Part shown: positions 8,064 to 15,344 of the stretch, piece by piece
Layout: each line of letters opens with the position of its first letter
How positions within the stretch are numbered: the first letter of the stretch is position 1
DNA from: Acetobacter sp. UBA5411
GTDB taxonomy: Bacteria; Pseudomonadota; Alphaproteobacteria; Acetobacterales; Acetobacteraceae
Length of the DNA: 39,560 bases
Direction of reading: 5' to 3'
NCBI RefSeq assembly: GCF_002409645.1
Contig: NZ_DHNR01000019.1
Location: forward strand, 102,018-141,577
Translations under genes and position numbers: made by a program
The notes under the pieces: generated by a model
Told to the model about the DNA's origin: nothing
What the model saw: the letters and a program-made list of their open reading frames with translations, nothing else
Databases searched by the model: none

Positions 8064-9299
8064 TCAGTTAGCGAAGCCGCGGCTTTTCAGGGCCGCAACG
8101 CCGCGGGCAAGATCGTCGATAAGATCGGCGGAATCTTCCAGACCAACCGAGAGACGGATGGCGCCGTCAGCAATGCCGAGACGCGCACGCTCTTCGGGAC
8201 CGATCTTCATGTGGGTCGTCGTCGCCGGGTGGGTCGCCAGCGAACGGGCGTCACCAAGGTTGTTCGAGATTAGAACGATGCGCAGGGCGTTGAGGAATGC
8301 GAACGCGCCTTCCTGACCACCAGCAACCTCAAAGGCGATCAGCGAGCCGAAACCGCTCATCTGGCGGGCGGCCAGTTCGTGCTGCGGATGGTCCTTGCGG
8401 CCCGGATAGCGCACGCTGACAATGCCCGGCGCACTGGCGAGCCAGTCGGCTACAGCGGCGGCATTGCGGGTCATGGCGTCCACACGAAGGTTGAGCGTCT
8501 CAAGACCTTTCAGCATGACCCATGCGTTGAACGGCGAAAGGGCGTTGCCTGTGTTGCGCGTGAAGGGCAGCACCGTGTCGTTGATCCAGTCCTTGCGGCC
8601 CAGAATAGCCCCACCGAGCACGCGGCCCTGACCGTCGATATGCTTGGTGCAGGAATACACCACCACATCAGCGCCCAGTTCCAGCGGCTTCTGATAGACA
8701 GGCGAGGCGAACACGTTATCAACGATAACAATGGCTCCGGCCTTGTGTGCCCGCTCGGCGATGGCGGCGATATCCAGCACGTCCAGCATCGGGTTGGATG
8801 GGCTTTCCAGCAGCACGGCAGCGGTCGGCTTGCTGAAAGCTTCATCCCACGCCTTGAGATCGCCACCGTCAACAAAGACGGTCTCCACGCCATATTGCGG
8901 CAGCAGATTGGCGACAATCCAGTGGCAGGAGCCGAACAGGGCACGGGATGCGACAACGCGATCGCCAGCCTTCACCTGCGCCAGAAGAGCGGAGGAGACA
9001 GCGCCCATGCCGGTCGCCGTGCAGACGCAGGCTTCCGCGCCTTCCAGATCGGCGAGGCGACGCTGTAGCGCATCGACTGTGGGGTTGCCGAAGCGGCTGT
9101 ACTGATAATGCACCGCTTCACCCGTGAAGGTAGCGGCGGCCTGCTCGGCGCTGTCGTAGGCAAAGCCCGAGGTCAGGAAAAGCGCTTCACTCGTCTCACC
9201 GTAAGGGGTGCGCTCGACCTCGCCGTGAATCAGACGGGTAGCGGTGCGCCATGTGGCGGCAACTTCGGGAGACGTTGTTTTGATGGACGTGTCAGTCAT
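8064..9299 (-). CDS. metZ: O-succinylhomoserine sulfhydrylase
   Basis: This PLP enzyme of the Cys/Met metabolism family makes homocysteine directly from an activated homoserine and sulfide. The 411 residues show YQYSRFGNPT at 65-74, D194 in VIVDNVFASP, and the PLP lysine K219 in YSCTKHIDGQGRVLGG. The overall wording (YGETSEALFLTSGF, NTGNALSPFNAWVMLKGLETL) matches MetZ rather than MetB or MetC, though these families are close. Leader analysis supports the methionine role, because a SAM-II aptamer precedes the gene. apaG follows after 18 bases. The ribosome site is weak (GGA and GAG well upstream or adjacent), as expected if translation is riboswitch-controlled. Confidence 0.9.
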   Translation of the reverse strand: MTDTSIKTTSPEVAATWRTATRLIHGEVERTPYGETSEALFLTSGFAYDSAEQAAATFTGEAVHYQYSRFGNPTVDALQRRLADLEGAEACVCTATGMGAVSSALLAQVKAGDRVVASRALFGSCHWIVANLLPQYGVETVFVDGGDLKAWDEAFSKPTAAVLLESPSNPMLDVLDIAAIAERAHKAGAIVIVDNVFASPVYQKPLELGADVVVYSCTKHIDGQGRVLGGAILGRKDWINDTVLPFTRNTGNALSPFNAWVMLKGLETLNLRVDAMTRNAAAVADWLASAPGIVSVRYPGRKDHPQHELAARQMSGFGSLIAFEVAGGQEGAFAFLNALRIVLISNNLGDARSLATHPATTTHMKIGPEERARLGIADGAIRLSVGLEDSADLIDDLARGVAALKSRGFAN

Positions 9300-9386
9300 G
9301 CTCGGTCTCGGTTCCGTTCTGTCCGCAGCAGAAACGCCGGATCACGCGGACCCTGCCTCTCTGCACGGGGCTTCGACCGTGGAAAC

Positions 9387-9408
9387 CTGGCGGCGTGGAT
9401 CCCGCCAG
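9387..9408 (-). promoter_or_regulatory. Hairpin downstream of the SAM-II aptamer
   Basis: CTGGCGG and CCGCCAG form a 7-bp GC-rich stem with an 8-base loop directly after the aptamer on the minus strand, followed by GTTTCC. It may be part of the expression platform. The T tract is too short to call a terminator with confidence. Confidence 0.4.
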
Positions 9409-9466
9409 AGCCTCTTTAGCGCGTTTTTTTTACCTCGCCGCAAGCCGGCCATACAAATCACGAGGC
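9409..9466 (-). ncRNA. SAM-II riboswitch in the metZ leader
   Basis: Read on the minus strand, the leader contains the ordered elements of the SAM-II (metA) aptamer. P1 5' strand is CCTCG (9465-9461), followed by TGATTTG, a loop ending in GGCTTGCGG, P1 3' strand CGAGG (9437-9433), an A-rich linker starting TAAA, then the conserved GCTAAA box (9420-9415) and GAGGC. Loop bases GGCC can pair with the GGC after the box to form the H-type pseudoknot. Order and spacing match the known SAM-II RNA, where GCGCG pairs flank UGAUUU and GCUAAA follows about 10 bases after P1. It binds S-adenosylmethionine and lowers expression. It sits about 110 bases before the metZ start. The motif match was made by eye; no covariance model was run. 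Confidence 0.85.
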
Positions 9467-9486
9467 CCCCTGAAGGGGAGGCAAAG

Positions 9487-9516
9487 GTTATCGCGGAAAA
9501 AACGGCGTCCCGTCAA
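9487..9516 (-). promoter_or_regulatory. Promoter of metZ
   Basis: On the minus strand, TTGACG (9516-9511) and GATAAC (9492-9487) are separated by 18 bases. Transcription would start near 9480, giving a leader of about 180 bases that contains the whole SAM-II aptamer. The placement fits the riboswitch well. Confidence 0.6.
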
Positions 9517-9540
9517 CAGGGGCTCTGGAATGGCTCCGCT

Positions 9541-11451
9541 TCACTTCAGCACACTCAGACAGGCCCGGCCCGGCGTGAAGGACGCCATTTCGGTGGGAAG
9601 CGTGTTGATGGTCTGCGCGTCTTTCAGGAGGGCGCGTCCTCGTGCGGACCACCCGGCGAGGCCGATGGACGGACTGTTGAACGGCCCGCTCACGCGAATG
9701 GGGATGTCCAGCGCCAGAGAGGCGACCGCCCGGCTCTGGAAGGCGAGTTCGAACCAGCGTCGGTTGAGGTCGAAGAGTGCTTCTCCGACAATGGAGCCGG
9801 CTGGTGTGTAGATCCGCAGAGGCACGACTGCGCCTTCACCACGGCTCATTTTCAGAGCCCCCAGCAGGCATGTCACAGGTGTCGTGCCTTTCATTGTGCC
9901 AAACAATGTGCCGATATTGCTCGAGGCGATGCCGATGACTTCCTTGCTGATCTGACCGCTATTCATGCCGACGACAGCCTGAATATCCGCGTTCCGCGAC
10001 GCCTCGTTCAGCGTGTGCACTCCTTCGGCGCTTGCTTTCACACGGAAGGACAGCGTGCCGGTGACCGGCACGGGCGCAAGGCCTGCCTGCCTACGGAATG
10101 TATCGATATCGGCTTTGCTCACATCCACCATTGCGTGCAGGGAGGAGCCGCGCGGATGGGTGACAATCTCTCCGGAAGCGTGCAGCGACGCCTTCATCCA
10201 GCCGAGTTGCAGCGTAGAAACGTCAATCCGGCCGGGCTGCTGGCTTGCCGCAAGACTTGCGTCAGAAAAGACAAGATCATTGTAGCGCACGGAGCGTGAC
10301 GAGAGTTTGACGTTGAACAGCGGATCGGGACGGGCAGGGGCGACCAGCGGGATGTCTGTGACGTGCTGTCCGGATTTCCCGTTGCTCTGTGTGGCTGACT
10401 GAAGGCCGTTCAGATCAAGTCTGGCGAACGCCACATCGCCGACAATCTCGTCAGGTGAACCGGATTTGCCCTCGGTGAAAGTGATGTCAGCGTTTTCAAT
10501 GGGGTTGTCGCGCAGGAGGCCTGTGGCCCGGGTTATTGTCCACACATCGCCCTTGTGCGTGAAATGTCCTTCCAGATTGACAGTCATATGAAAACTGTCA
10601 GGCGATACGCCCGCAATCGCCATCAGTGGCGCGGATGTGGGTGTGCGGAGGGTCAGTTTTCCGTCGATGCCATCAAAATCGAACAGATCGGTCATGGTGC
10701 CGTCCAGATCGAGCGTCAGATCCCCAGATTTGGCGTGCAGGTTGGTCGGGTAGGGTTTTCCGGCCTCACGCAGGACAGTCAGCGGACCAAGATGGGCCGT
10801 AAGCGCGATGGGTGTGCCATTGTAGCCACCGGCAACGGTCATTTCGAAAGGACTGTTATCGCTCGTTGAAAAGAGCGTCACGGCGTCGAGATTGGTGCGA
10901 TAGGAATGGCCGTTGGCGGAACGGTAGATGATCTCGCTGTCTTTGATGACCGCGTGTCGGATGCCGGGAAACCAGCTCCAGTCTGGCGCTGAGTTTTTCT
11001 TTTTTTCCGGCCTGTTTTCGGGCTTGGATGGGGGCCCGAACCGCCAGTTCGGTGTGCGGTCCGCGGTGCGTTCGAAGAGACCGGAAAAACGGGTCAGCAC
11101 GAGATCGCGGGTTTCCGTCGGGCCATGCAGCAATGACATCAGACGCACCTGTGTATGCAGATGGCCGAGCTTGATCATCTCTGGTCTGCTGCCATTCGGA
11201 ATATTGGCGATGCTCAGATCATCAACATCAATGGTCACCCAGCGGCCCGGCGAGATGTGCGTACTGCCGATATGCACTGTGCGTCCTGTAGCCTTGGTCA
11301 GCTTTCTGGTTGCGAGTGCAGCGAGATCAAGGTGGGAGAGAGCGAGGAAACCACCGCCGCAGACTGCGGCGCTCAGACCGGCCACACCGAGGGCAACGAA
11401 AGCAAGACGACGCACAGACGAATCTCCGGTTGTTGAGCCGGTTTCTCTCAT
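9541..11451 (-). CDS. AsmA family protein
   Basis: AsmA-like proteins are inner-membrane-anchored, long periplasmic beta-groove proteins thought to move lipids to, or shape, the outer membrane. This one has a single N-terminal hydrophobic segment (about 18-40, FVALGVAGLSAAVCGGGFLAL) and then the diagnostic run LDLAALATRKLTKATGRTVHIGS, followed by a long beta-rich domain and a C-terminal AsmA-like block. At about 636 residues it is of normal family size. The start is uncertain. ATG 11451 has GAGGAG but only one base of spacing. GTG 11415 has CCGGAG at 8 bases and would begin right at the membrane segment. TTG 11460 is less likely. It is upstream of the metZ promoter on the same strand, with no clear terminator between. 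Confidence 0.82.
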   Translation of the reverse strand: MRETGSTTGDSSVRRLAFVALGVAGLSAAVCGGGFLALSHLDLAALATRKLTKATGRTVHIGSTHISPGRWVTIDVDDLSIANIPNGSRPEMIKLGHLHTQVRLMSLLHGPTETRDLVLTRFSGLFERTADRTPNWRFGPPSKPENRPEKKKNSAPDWSWFPGIRHAVIKDSEIIYRSANGHSYRTNLDAVTLFSTSDNSPFEMTVAGGYNGTPIALTAHLGPLTVLREAGKPYPTNLHAKSGDLTLDLDGTMTDLFDFDGIDGKLTLRTPTSAPLMAIAGVSPDSFHMTVNLEGHFTHKGDVWTITRATGLLRDNPIENADITFTEGKSGSPDEIVGDVAFARLDLNGLQSATQSNGKSGQHVTDIPLVAPARPDPLFNVKLSSRSVRYNDLVFSDASLAASQQPGRIDVSTLQLGWMKASLHASGEIVTHPRGSSLHAMVDVSKADIDTFRRQAGLAPVPVTGTLSFRVKASAEGVHTLNEASRNADIQAVVGMNSGQISKEVIGIASSNIGTLFGTMKGTTPVTCLLGALKMSRGEGAVVPLRIYTPAGSIVGEALFDLNRRWFELAFQSRAVASLALDIPIRVSGPFNSPSIGLAGWSARGRALLKDAQTINTLPTEMASFTPGRACLSVLK

Positions 11452-11950
11452 GCTCCTCAAATCATGGGGAAATAAAGGCCGGGCAGGAAAGAAAGTCTAT
11501 TTCAACGTGTGTAGGAAAAACATCCGGGTCTAATTATGAGCAGTCAGGAGAGGGTGCTGCCTTTACCCCTTTCTTGTTTCGCTCTTCAGTATCAGCCAGA
11601 AAAGCACAACATATTGGCGTTTTCAGTCAGGTCATTTCCAGACGCAGCATGGACTCTCCTTGCAAAGATGTAACGGGACATTATCTTCGATTTTGCGCCG
11701 GTTTAGAGCTTCGATATATTGGATAATCTTTACACTTTCCTCACCAGTCAAAGCATTTGACAGCCTGAGACATAAAAGGGCGATGTGCCATTTTTAATAC
11801 TCGCTTGGGTGGTTCTGAAAAGTTTCATAATGATTCTACAACTATGTTTCCTCTCTTCTATAAAAAGAGAACGAGCAAGTATGGTTTGAATTGTGGTTGT
11901 TAAAGACAAATCGGAACGATACATTTTTATATGGTTCTGGGAGTTATGAT
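11452..11950. other. AT-rich intergenic region before the glycosyltransferase gene
   Basis: The stretch separates divergent genes and becomes AT-rich from about 11700. It holds a 43-codon open frame at 11536-11667 with no recognisable product, which may be chance or a remnant. It also holds a small stem TCTCTT/AAGAGA near 11852-11870. No IS ends, tRNA or duplication was seen. The change in base composition into the next gene suggests that at least the right half arrived with it. Confidence 0.45.
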
Positions 11951-13090
11951 GTGGCAAAAATTGACGTTTTAATGACTGTGTATAATTGTTCTAAATATAT
12001 TTCAGAAACACTAAAAAGTATACAAAATCAGACAATAGAAGATATTCGGATCATCATCGTTGATGATGGATCCACTGACGGGACATCGGAAATAATTCAG
12101 AAATTTTCTGAGGATGACCCCAGAATAATCGTTATACGACAAGAGAATATGGGCATCATTGATGCATTAAAGGCCGGAACAAAGGAAGTTACTGCCGATT
12201 TTATCGCAAGGCATGATGGAGATGATATCTCGTACCCAGAGCGTTTCGAGAAACAATTGAATTTTTTGCTAGAAAATCCATCTTTTGCAGCGGTCAGTTC
12301 CCGAGCTTGCCAGATAGATGAAGCAGGATGTCCAATCGGGAAAATTACAACAATGAAAAAAATAGACGAAAGCGATCCATATTCTTTGCCATCAAAAGAA
12401 CCGTATTTGTTACAGCCAATGTTGTTGATTCGAAGCTCTTCTTTCTTTTCTATTGGTGGCTATCGAAATTTATCAGTTAGTGAGGATGTGGATCTATGCT
12501 GGCGTCTGCGTGATGAAGGAAATCTTCATACCATTCCAGAGATTCTTGGAAATTACCGTGTCCATCCGGCAAGCATTTCAAGCCGATCGATTGTAAATGG
12601 AAGAAAGCTTGCTATCTGGGCACAACTGGCTGCTATTTCCGAGCAACGCCGTATGAGTAAAAAAGAAGACATTGATTTTTCAAAAAAACTACAAAATGAG
12701 ATAAACGCATCATCAACATTGCAAGAAGCGCACGATATTCTCTCTGAAATTTTATTGAGAGATGAGGCGATATGGTTTGCTAGTGCAGTATCTGCGAAAT
12801 TACTTGAGTTCTGTTATTATCGTCCATATGAACCTGATTTTTCTGATATTTATTTTATAAAAAAATCCATGCACAATGATGCGGATATTAAACGCCGGCC
12901 TTGTTATTCCGATTTTCAGGAAGCGCTTATATCGGCGTCGATACGGCTGACACTCGAAGGAAAATTCAAGGAAGCATTTACTCTTTGTGCGCCACATAAA
13001 TGGCCAGTTCTGGTTGCGAGGGTTGTTTTTCGTATTGCTGTTCCAGAAACTTTGAAAAGCATGATGAAACGGAAGCGCCGTATATCTTGA
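11951..13090 (+). CDS. Family 2 glycosyltransferase, probably horizontally acquired
   Basis: The product is a cytoplasmic GT-A fold sugar transferase acting on nucleotide-sugar donors, probably for surface polysaccharide. Motifs are KIDVLMTVYN at the N-terminus, the nucleotide-binding VDDGSTDGT, the metal-binding HDGDD, and the acceptor-side SEDVDLCWRLRDEG. I use GTG 11951 because GGGAG lies 7 bases before it and the protein then starts just before the first beta strand, giving 379 residues. A TTG start at 11891 would add 20 residues with no family likeness. The C-terminal 150 residues are helical and not recognised. Codon use is strongly AT-rich (18 of 60 bases at 12001-12060 are G or C), unlike all neighbours, a sign of transfer. 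No other polysaccharide genes are beside it. Confidence 0.85.
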   Translation: MAKIDVLMTVYNCSKYISETLKSIQNQTIEDIRIIIVDDGSTDGTSEIIQKFSEDDPRIIVIRQENMGIIDALKAGTKEVTADFIARHDGDDISYPERFEKQLNFLLENPSFAAVSSRACQIDEAGCPIGKITTMKKIDESDPYSLPSKEPYLLQPMLLIRSSSFFSIGGYRNLSVSEDVDLCWRLRDEGNLHTIPEILGNYRVHPASISSRSIVNGRKLAIWAQLAAISEQRRMSKKEDIDFSKKLQNEINASSTLQEAHDILSEILLRDEAIWFASAVSAKLLEFCYYRPYEPDFSDIYFIKKSMHNDADIKRRPCYSDFQEALISASIRLTLEGKFKEAFTLCAPHKWPVLVARVVFRIAVPETLKSMMKRKRRIS

Positions 13091-13198
13091 TGAATCAATC
13101 TAAAAAACTTTACAAAAGTGATTCAACGTCATCATTACGGTGCAGAAACTCTTTCCGGTGAATTTTGAGACAAAATTCTTGGATATTGTCGCTCTGCT

Positions 13199-13225
13199 GT
13201 AAAGAACGGACGTAATTCACCGTTC
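13199..13225 (-). terminator. Possible terminator of the tetR gene
   Basis: On the minus strand, GAACGG and CCGTTC (13225-13220 and 13209-13204) form a 6-bp stem with a 10-base loop, followed by TTTAC. It starts 10 bases after the tetR stop codon. The stem and T run are short. Confidence 0.4.
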
Positions 13226-13235
13226 TGAATTCACG

Positions 13236-13946
13236 TCATTCAGCGTGCTGCGTGAGGCCTCCCCCCCATTCCGCATGCAGCCCGGCGAGAAAGAGGCGCG
13301 CGCCGTCAGCAATGCAGGCTCGGGAGTCTTCCGCATCAGTTTCCTTGTTAAATAGGGCATGCAGCATTCGTTCTCCGGCGGTCAGACTGAAGAGTTGCTG
13401 CGCTTTCCGATCTATTCGTGTCTCGGGATGACCATGCTGGGTGCAGTAGGCGTGCAGCCATGCCTGAAGGACGTTCGATTTTCCGCACTGCTTGAGGCTG
13501 TTCATGATGTCGCGCAGATCTTCAGCTTCCGATGCGCTGGCGATGATGGCGCGGATCAGCTCGATGGTTTCCGGACGGGTGAGGTGAGCCGCCAGATCGT
13601 CCAGCAGTCCGATCAGTTCGTCTTCGGATGTAAGGGCATGTTCGCGGATGGACAGCGAAAAACAGAACAGCCGTTTTTCGATCAGTGACTGAAATAAATC
13701 CTGCTTGGACGGAAACTGCTGATACAGCGTGCGTTTGGACATGCCGGAGCACTGGGCAACCTTGTCCATGGAGACGGCCTGATAACCATATCTCCGCAGG
13801 GCTTCATCCGCAGCGGAGAGTATCCGCTCGCGCCGTTCGCACTCCGCCATCTCGGGTGGTCGACCCGGACCGCGACAGGAAGAATGCTGAGGTTCCTTGA
13901 CATTCATAACCAGCCCCATGTGCGCTTTCATGAAGGATCTGTCCAT
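13236..13946 (-). CDS. TetR-family repressor of the RND efflux operon
   Basis: This cytoplasmic helix-turn-helix repressor has an N-terminal TetR domain, with RERILSAADEALRRYGYQAVSMDKVAQCSGMSKRTLYQQFPSKQDLF at about 39-84; the HTH is centred on VAQCSGMSKRTLYQQF. The C-terminal ligand-binding part (about 85-236) is not family-specific. It is divergent from an RND pump operon across a short gap with palindromes, the usual layout for an AcrR/TtgR-type local repressor. The first ATG (13946) has no good ribosome site; starts at 13919 or 13907 are also possible and would remove up to 13 residues. Function as repressor of the pump is inferred from context. Confidence 0.88.
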   Translation of the reverse strand: MDRSFMKAHMGLVMNVKEPQHSSCRGPGRPPEMAECERRERILSAADEALRRYGYQAVSMDKVAQCSGMSKRTLYQQFPSKQDLFQSLIEKRLFCFSLSIREHALTSEDELIGLLDDLAAHLTRPETIELIRAIIASASEAEDLRDIMNSLKQCGKSNVLQAWLHAYCTQHGHPETRIDRKAQQLFSLTAGERMLHALFNKETDAEDSRACIADGARLFLAGLHAEWGGGLTQHAE

Positions 13947-13958
13947 TGGACGAACGAC

Positions 13959-13998
13959 AGGTCAGGCTTGACCTCAGGTTAGGAAACTGAGTAGTTTC
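13959..13998. promoter_or_regulatory. Two palindromic operators over the RND operon promoter
   Basis: AGGTCA-GGCT-TGACCT (13959-13974) and GAAACT-GAGT-AGTTTC (13983-13998) are two perfect 6+6 inverted repeats with 4-base spacers. The first overlaps a -35-like TTGACC (13968-13973). The second overlaps a possible -10, TAGTTT (13992-13997), 18 bases away. They lie between tetR and the pump genes, so they are strong candidates for TetR binding, affecting both directions. Confidence 0.65.
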
Positions 13999-14057
13999 TA
14001 TTCAATGAGGCACCGAGATTCGCTGATAGTTCCTTTTTTAAGGAACTGGAGCCGATC

Positions 14058-14123
14058 ATGCCGTTCCAGATTCTATTCTACACACAATCAGCAGGATGTA
14101 TCCGTGAAAAGCCCCGTCCGTAG
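14058..14123 (+). CDS. Possible 21-residue leader peptide before the RND adaptor gene
   Basis: The ATG at 14058 has GGAG 6 bases upstream, a better ribosome site than most genes here. The frame runs 21 codons (MPFQILFYTQSAGCIREKPRP) to TAG at 14121-14123. It overlaps the GTG start of the adaptor gene (14104) in another frame, so ribosomes ending here could re-initiate there. It is not similar to any leader peptide I know. It may be chance, but position and ribosome site suggest translational coupling. Confidence 0.35.
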   Translation: MPFQILFYTQSAGCIREKPRP

Positions 14124-15339
14124 TTTTTCAGCCCCGGCCCTGTGCGCATCGGTTGCCAGCCTGCTGGTTCTGACTGCCTGTAACAAGAAGGCCCCGCAGC
14201 AGGGCGCGCCTCCACCACAGCAGGTGGAAGTGCTGACCGTGAAGCCTCAACCAGTCCAGATTCGCACCGTGCTTCCGGGGCGCACGGAAGCCTATGAAAT
14301 CGCGATGGTCCGTCCGCAGGTGAGCGGTGTTATCCAGAAACGTCTGTTCGTGCAGGGAACGGACGTGCAGGCAGGACAGCAGCTCTATCAGATCGATCCG
14401 AGCATCTATCAGGCCGCCTATGACAGCGCCAACGGACAGCTTGCGCAGGCTCAGGCCAACGCCGTCACAGCCAGAGCCAAGCTGGAGCGCTACGGTCCGC
14501 TGAAAGCGGCGCACGCTGTCAGCAAGCAGGAATATGACGATGCGCTGGCTGCCTCACGCTCCGCTGACGCCCAGATTTTGATCGCGAAGGGGCAGGTGGA
14601 AAACGCTGCCACCAATCTGCGCTATACCCACGTCAACGCACCGATCTCAGGGCGCATCGGACGTACGATCCTGACGGTCGGTGCTCTGGTGCAGGCGGGT
14701 CAGTCGAGCAATCTCGCCATCATCACCCGCCTTGATCCGATCTATGTCGACGTCAATCTGCCGGCCATTTCGCTGTTGCGTCTGCGCCGGGAAGTCGCCA
14801 GCGGTCAGATCCATACCAATCAGGATAACTCGGTGCCGGTCTCGCTGGAGCTGGAAGATGGCTCCACCTACGATCAGGCCGGGAAGATGCAGTTCAGCGA
14901 AGTCAATGTGGATGAAGCCACAGCGACAATCGTAGTCCGGGCTGTCTTCCCCAATCCGCAGAAATATCTCCTGCCGGGCATGTATGTGCATGCGACCCTC
15001 GATGAGGGGATCAATCCGCAGGCGTTGCTCGTGCCCCAGCAGGCTGTGACGCGGAACAGTCATGGTGACCCGCAGGTCATGGTTGTCGGAGAGGATGACA
15101 AGGTCGCCCAGCGTGCGATCACAACCGGTTCCACACATGACAGTGACTGGATCGTGAACTCCGGCCTGAAGGCGGGAGACCGGGTTGTGGTGATCGGTCT
15201 TCAGAAGGTGCATCCGGGCGACAAGGTCACGGTCACGCCCTTCAAGGAAGCCGCTGCTCCTGACGCGCAACCTGCCAATGCCCAGCCTTCAGACGCCCAG
15301 CCTGCTGGTGCATCCTCCTCCGACGCCGGGAAAAACTGA
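14104..15339 (+). CDS. RND efflux periplasmic adaptor (membrane fusion lipoprotein)
   Basis: AcrA/MexA-type adaptor linking the inner-membrane pump to the outer-membrane channel. GTG 14104 is chosen because AGGA lies 7 bases before it and the product then starts with a lipoprotein signal ending in LTAC (lipid Cys26). An ATG at 14005 would add 33 residues that are unlike a signal peptide. Barrel-sandwich halves are GVIQKRLFVQGTDVQAGQQLYQIDP and THVNAPISGRIGRTILTVGALVQAG, with an alpha hairpin between them. The C-terminal 25 residues are a low-complexity repeat, DAQPANAQPSDAQPAG. The pump gene starts 5 bases after its stop, so they form an operon. Confidence 0.93.
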   Translation: MKSPVRSFSAPALCASVASLLVLTACNKKAPQQGAPPPQQVEVLTVKPQPVQIRTVLPGRTEAYEIAMVRPQVSGVIQKRLFVQGTDVQAGQQLYQIDPSIYQAAYDSANGQLAQAQANAVTARAKLERYGPLKAAHAVSKQEYDDALAASRSADAQILIAKGQVENAATNLRYTHVNAPISGRIGRTILTVGALVQAGQSSNLAIITRLDPIYVDVNLPAISLLRLRREVASGQIHTNQDNSVPVSLELEDGSTYDQAGKMQFSEVNVDEATATIVVRAVFPNPQKYLLPGMYVHATLDEGINPQALLVPQQAVTRNSHGDPQVMVVGEDDKVAQRAITTGSTHDSDWIVNSGLKAGDRVVVIGLQKVHPGDKVTVTPFKEAAAPDAQPANAQPSDAQPAGASSSDAGKN

Positions 15340-15344
15340 GCAGC

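Noticed and set aside
9244..10299. 351-codon plus-strand frame over the metZ leader and asmA
   Set aside because: It covers the promoter and the SAM-II aptamer on the opposite strand and has no protein family likeness.
11536..11667. 43-codon open frame before the glycosyltransferase
   Set aside because: No recognisable product and no clear context; kept only as a note in the intergenic entry.
11748..11957. 69-codon minus-strand frame in the AT-rich gap
   Set aside because: It has no ribosome site I could support, overlaps the glycosyltransferase start and has no family likeness.
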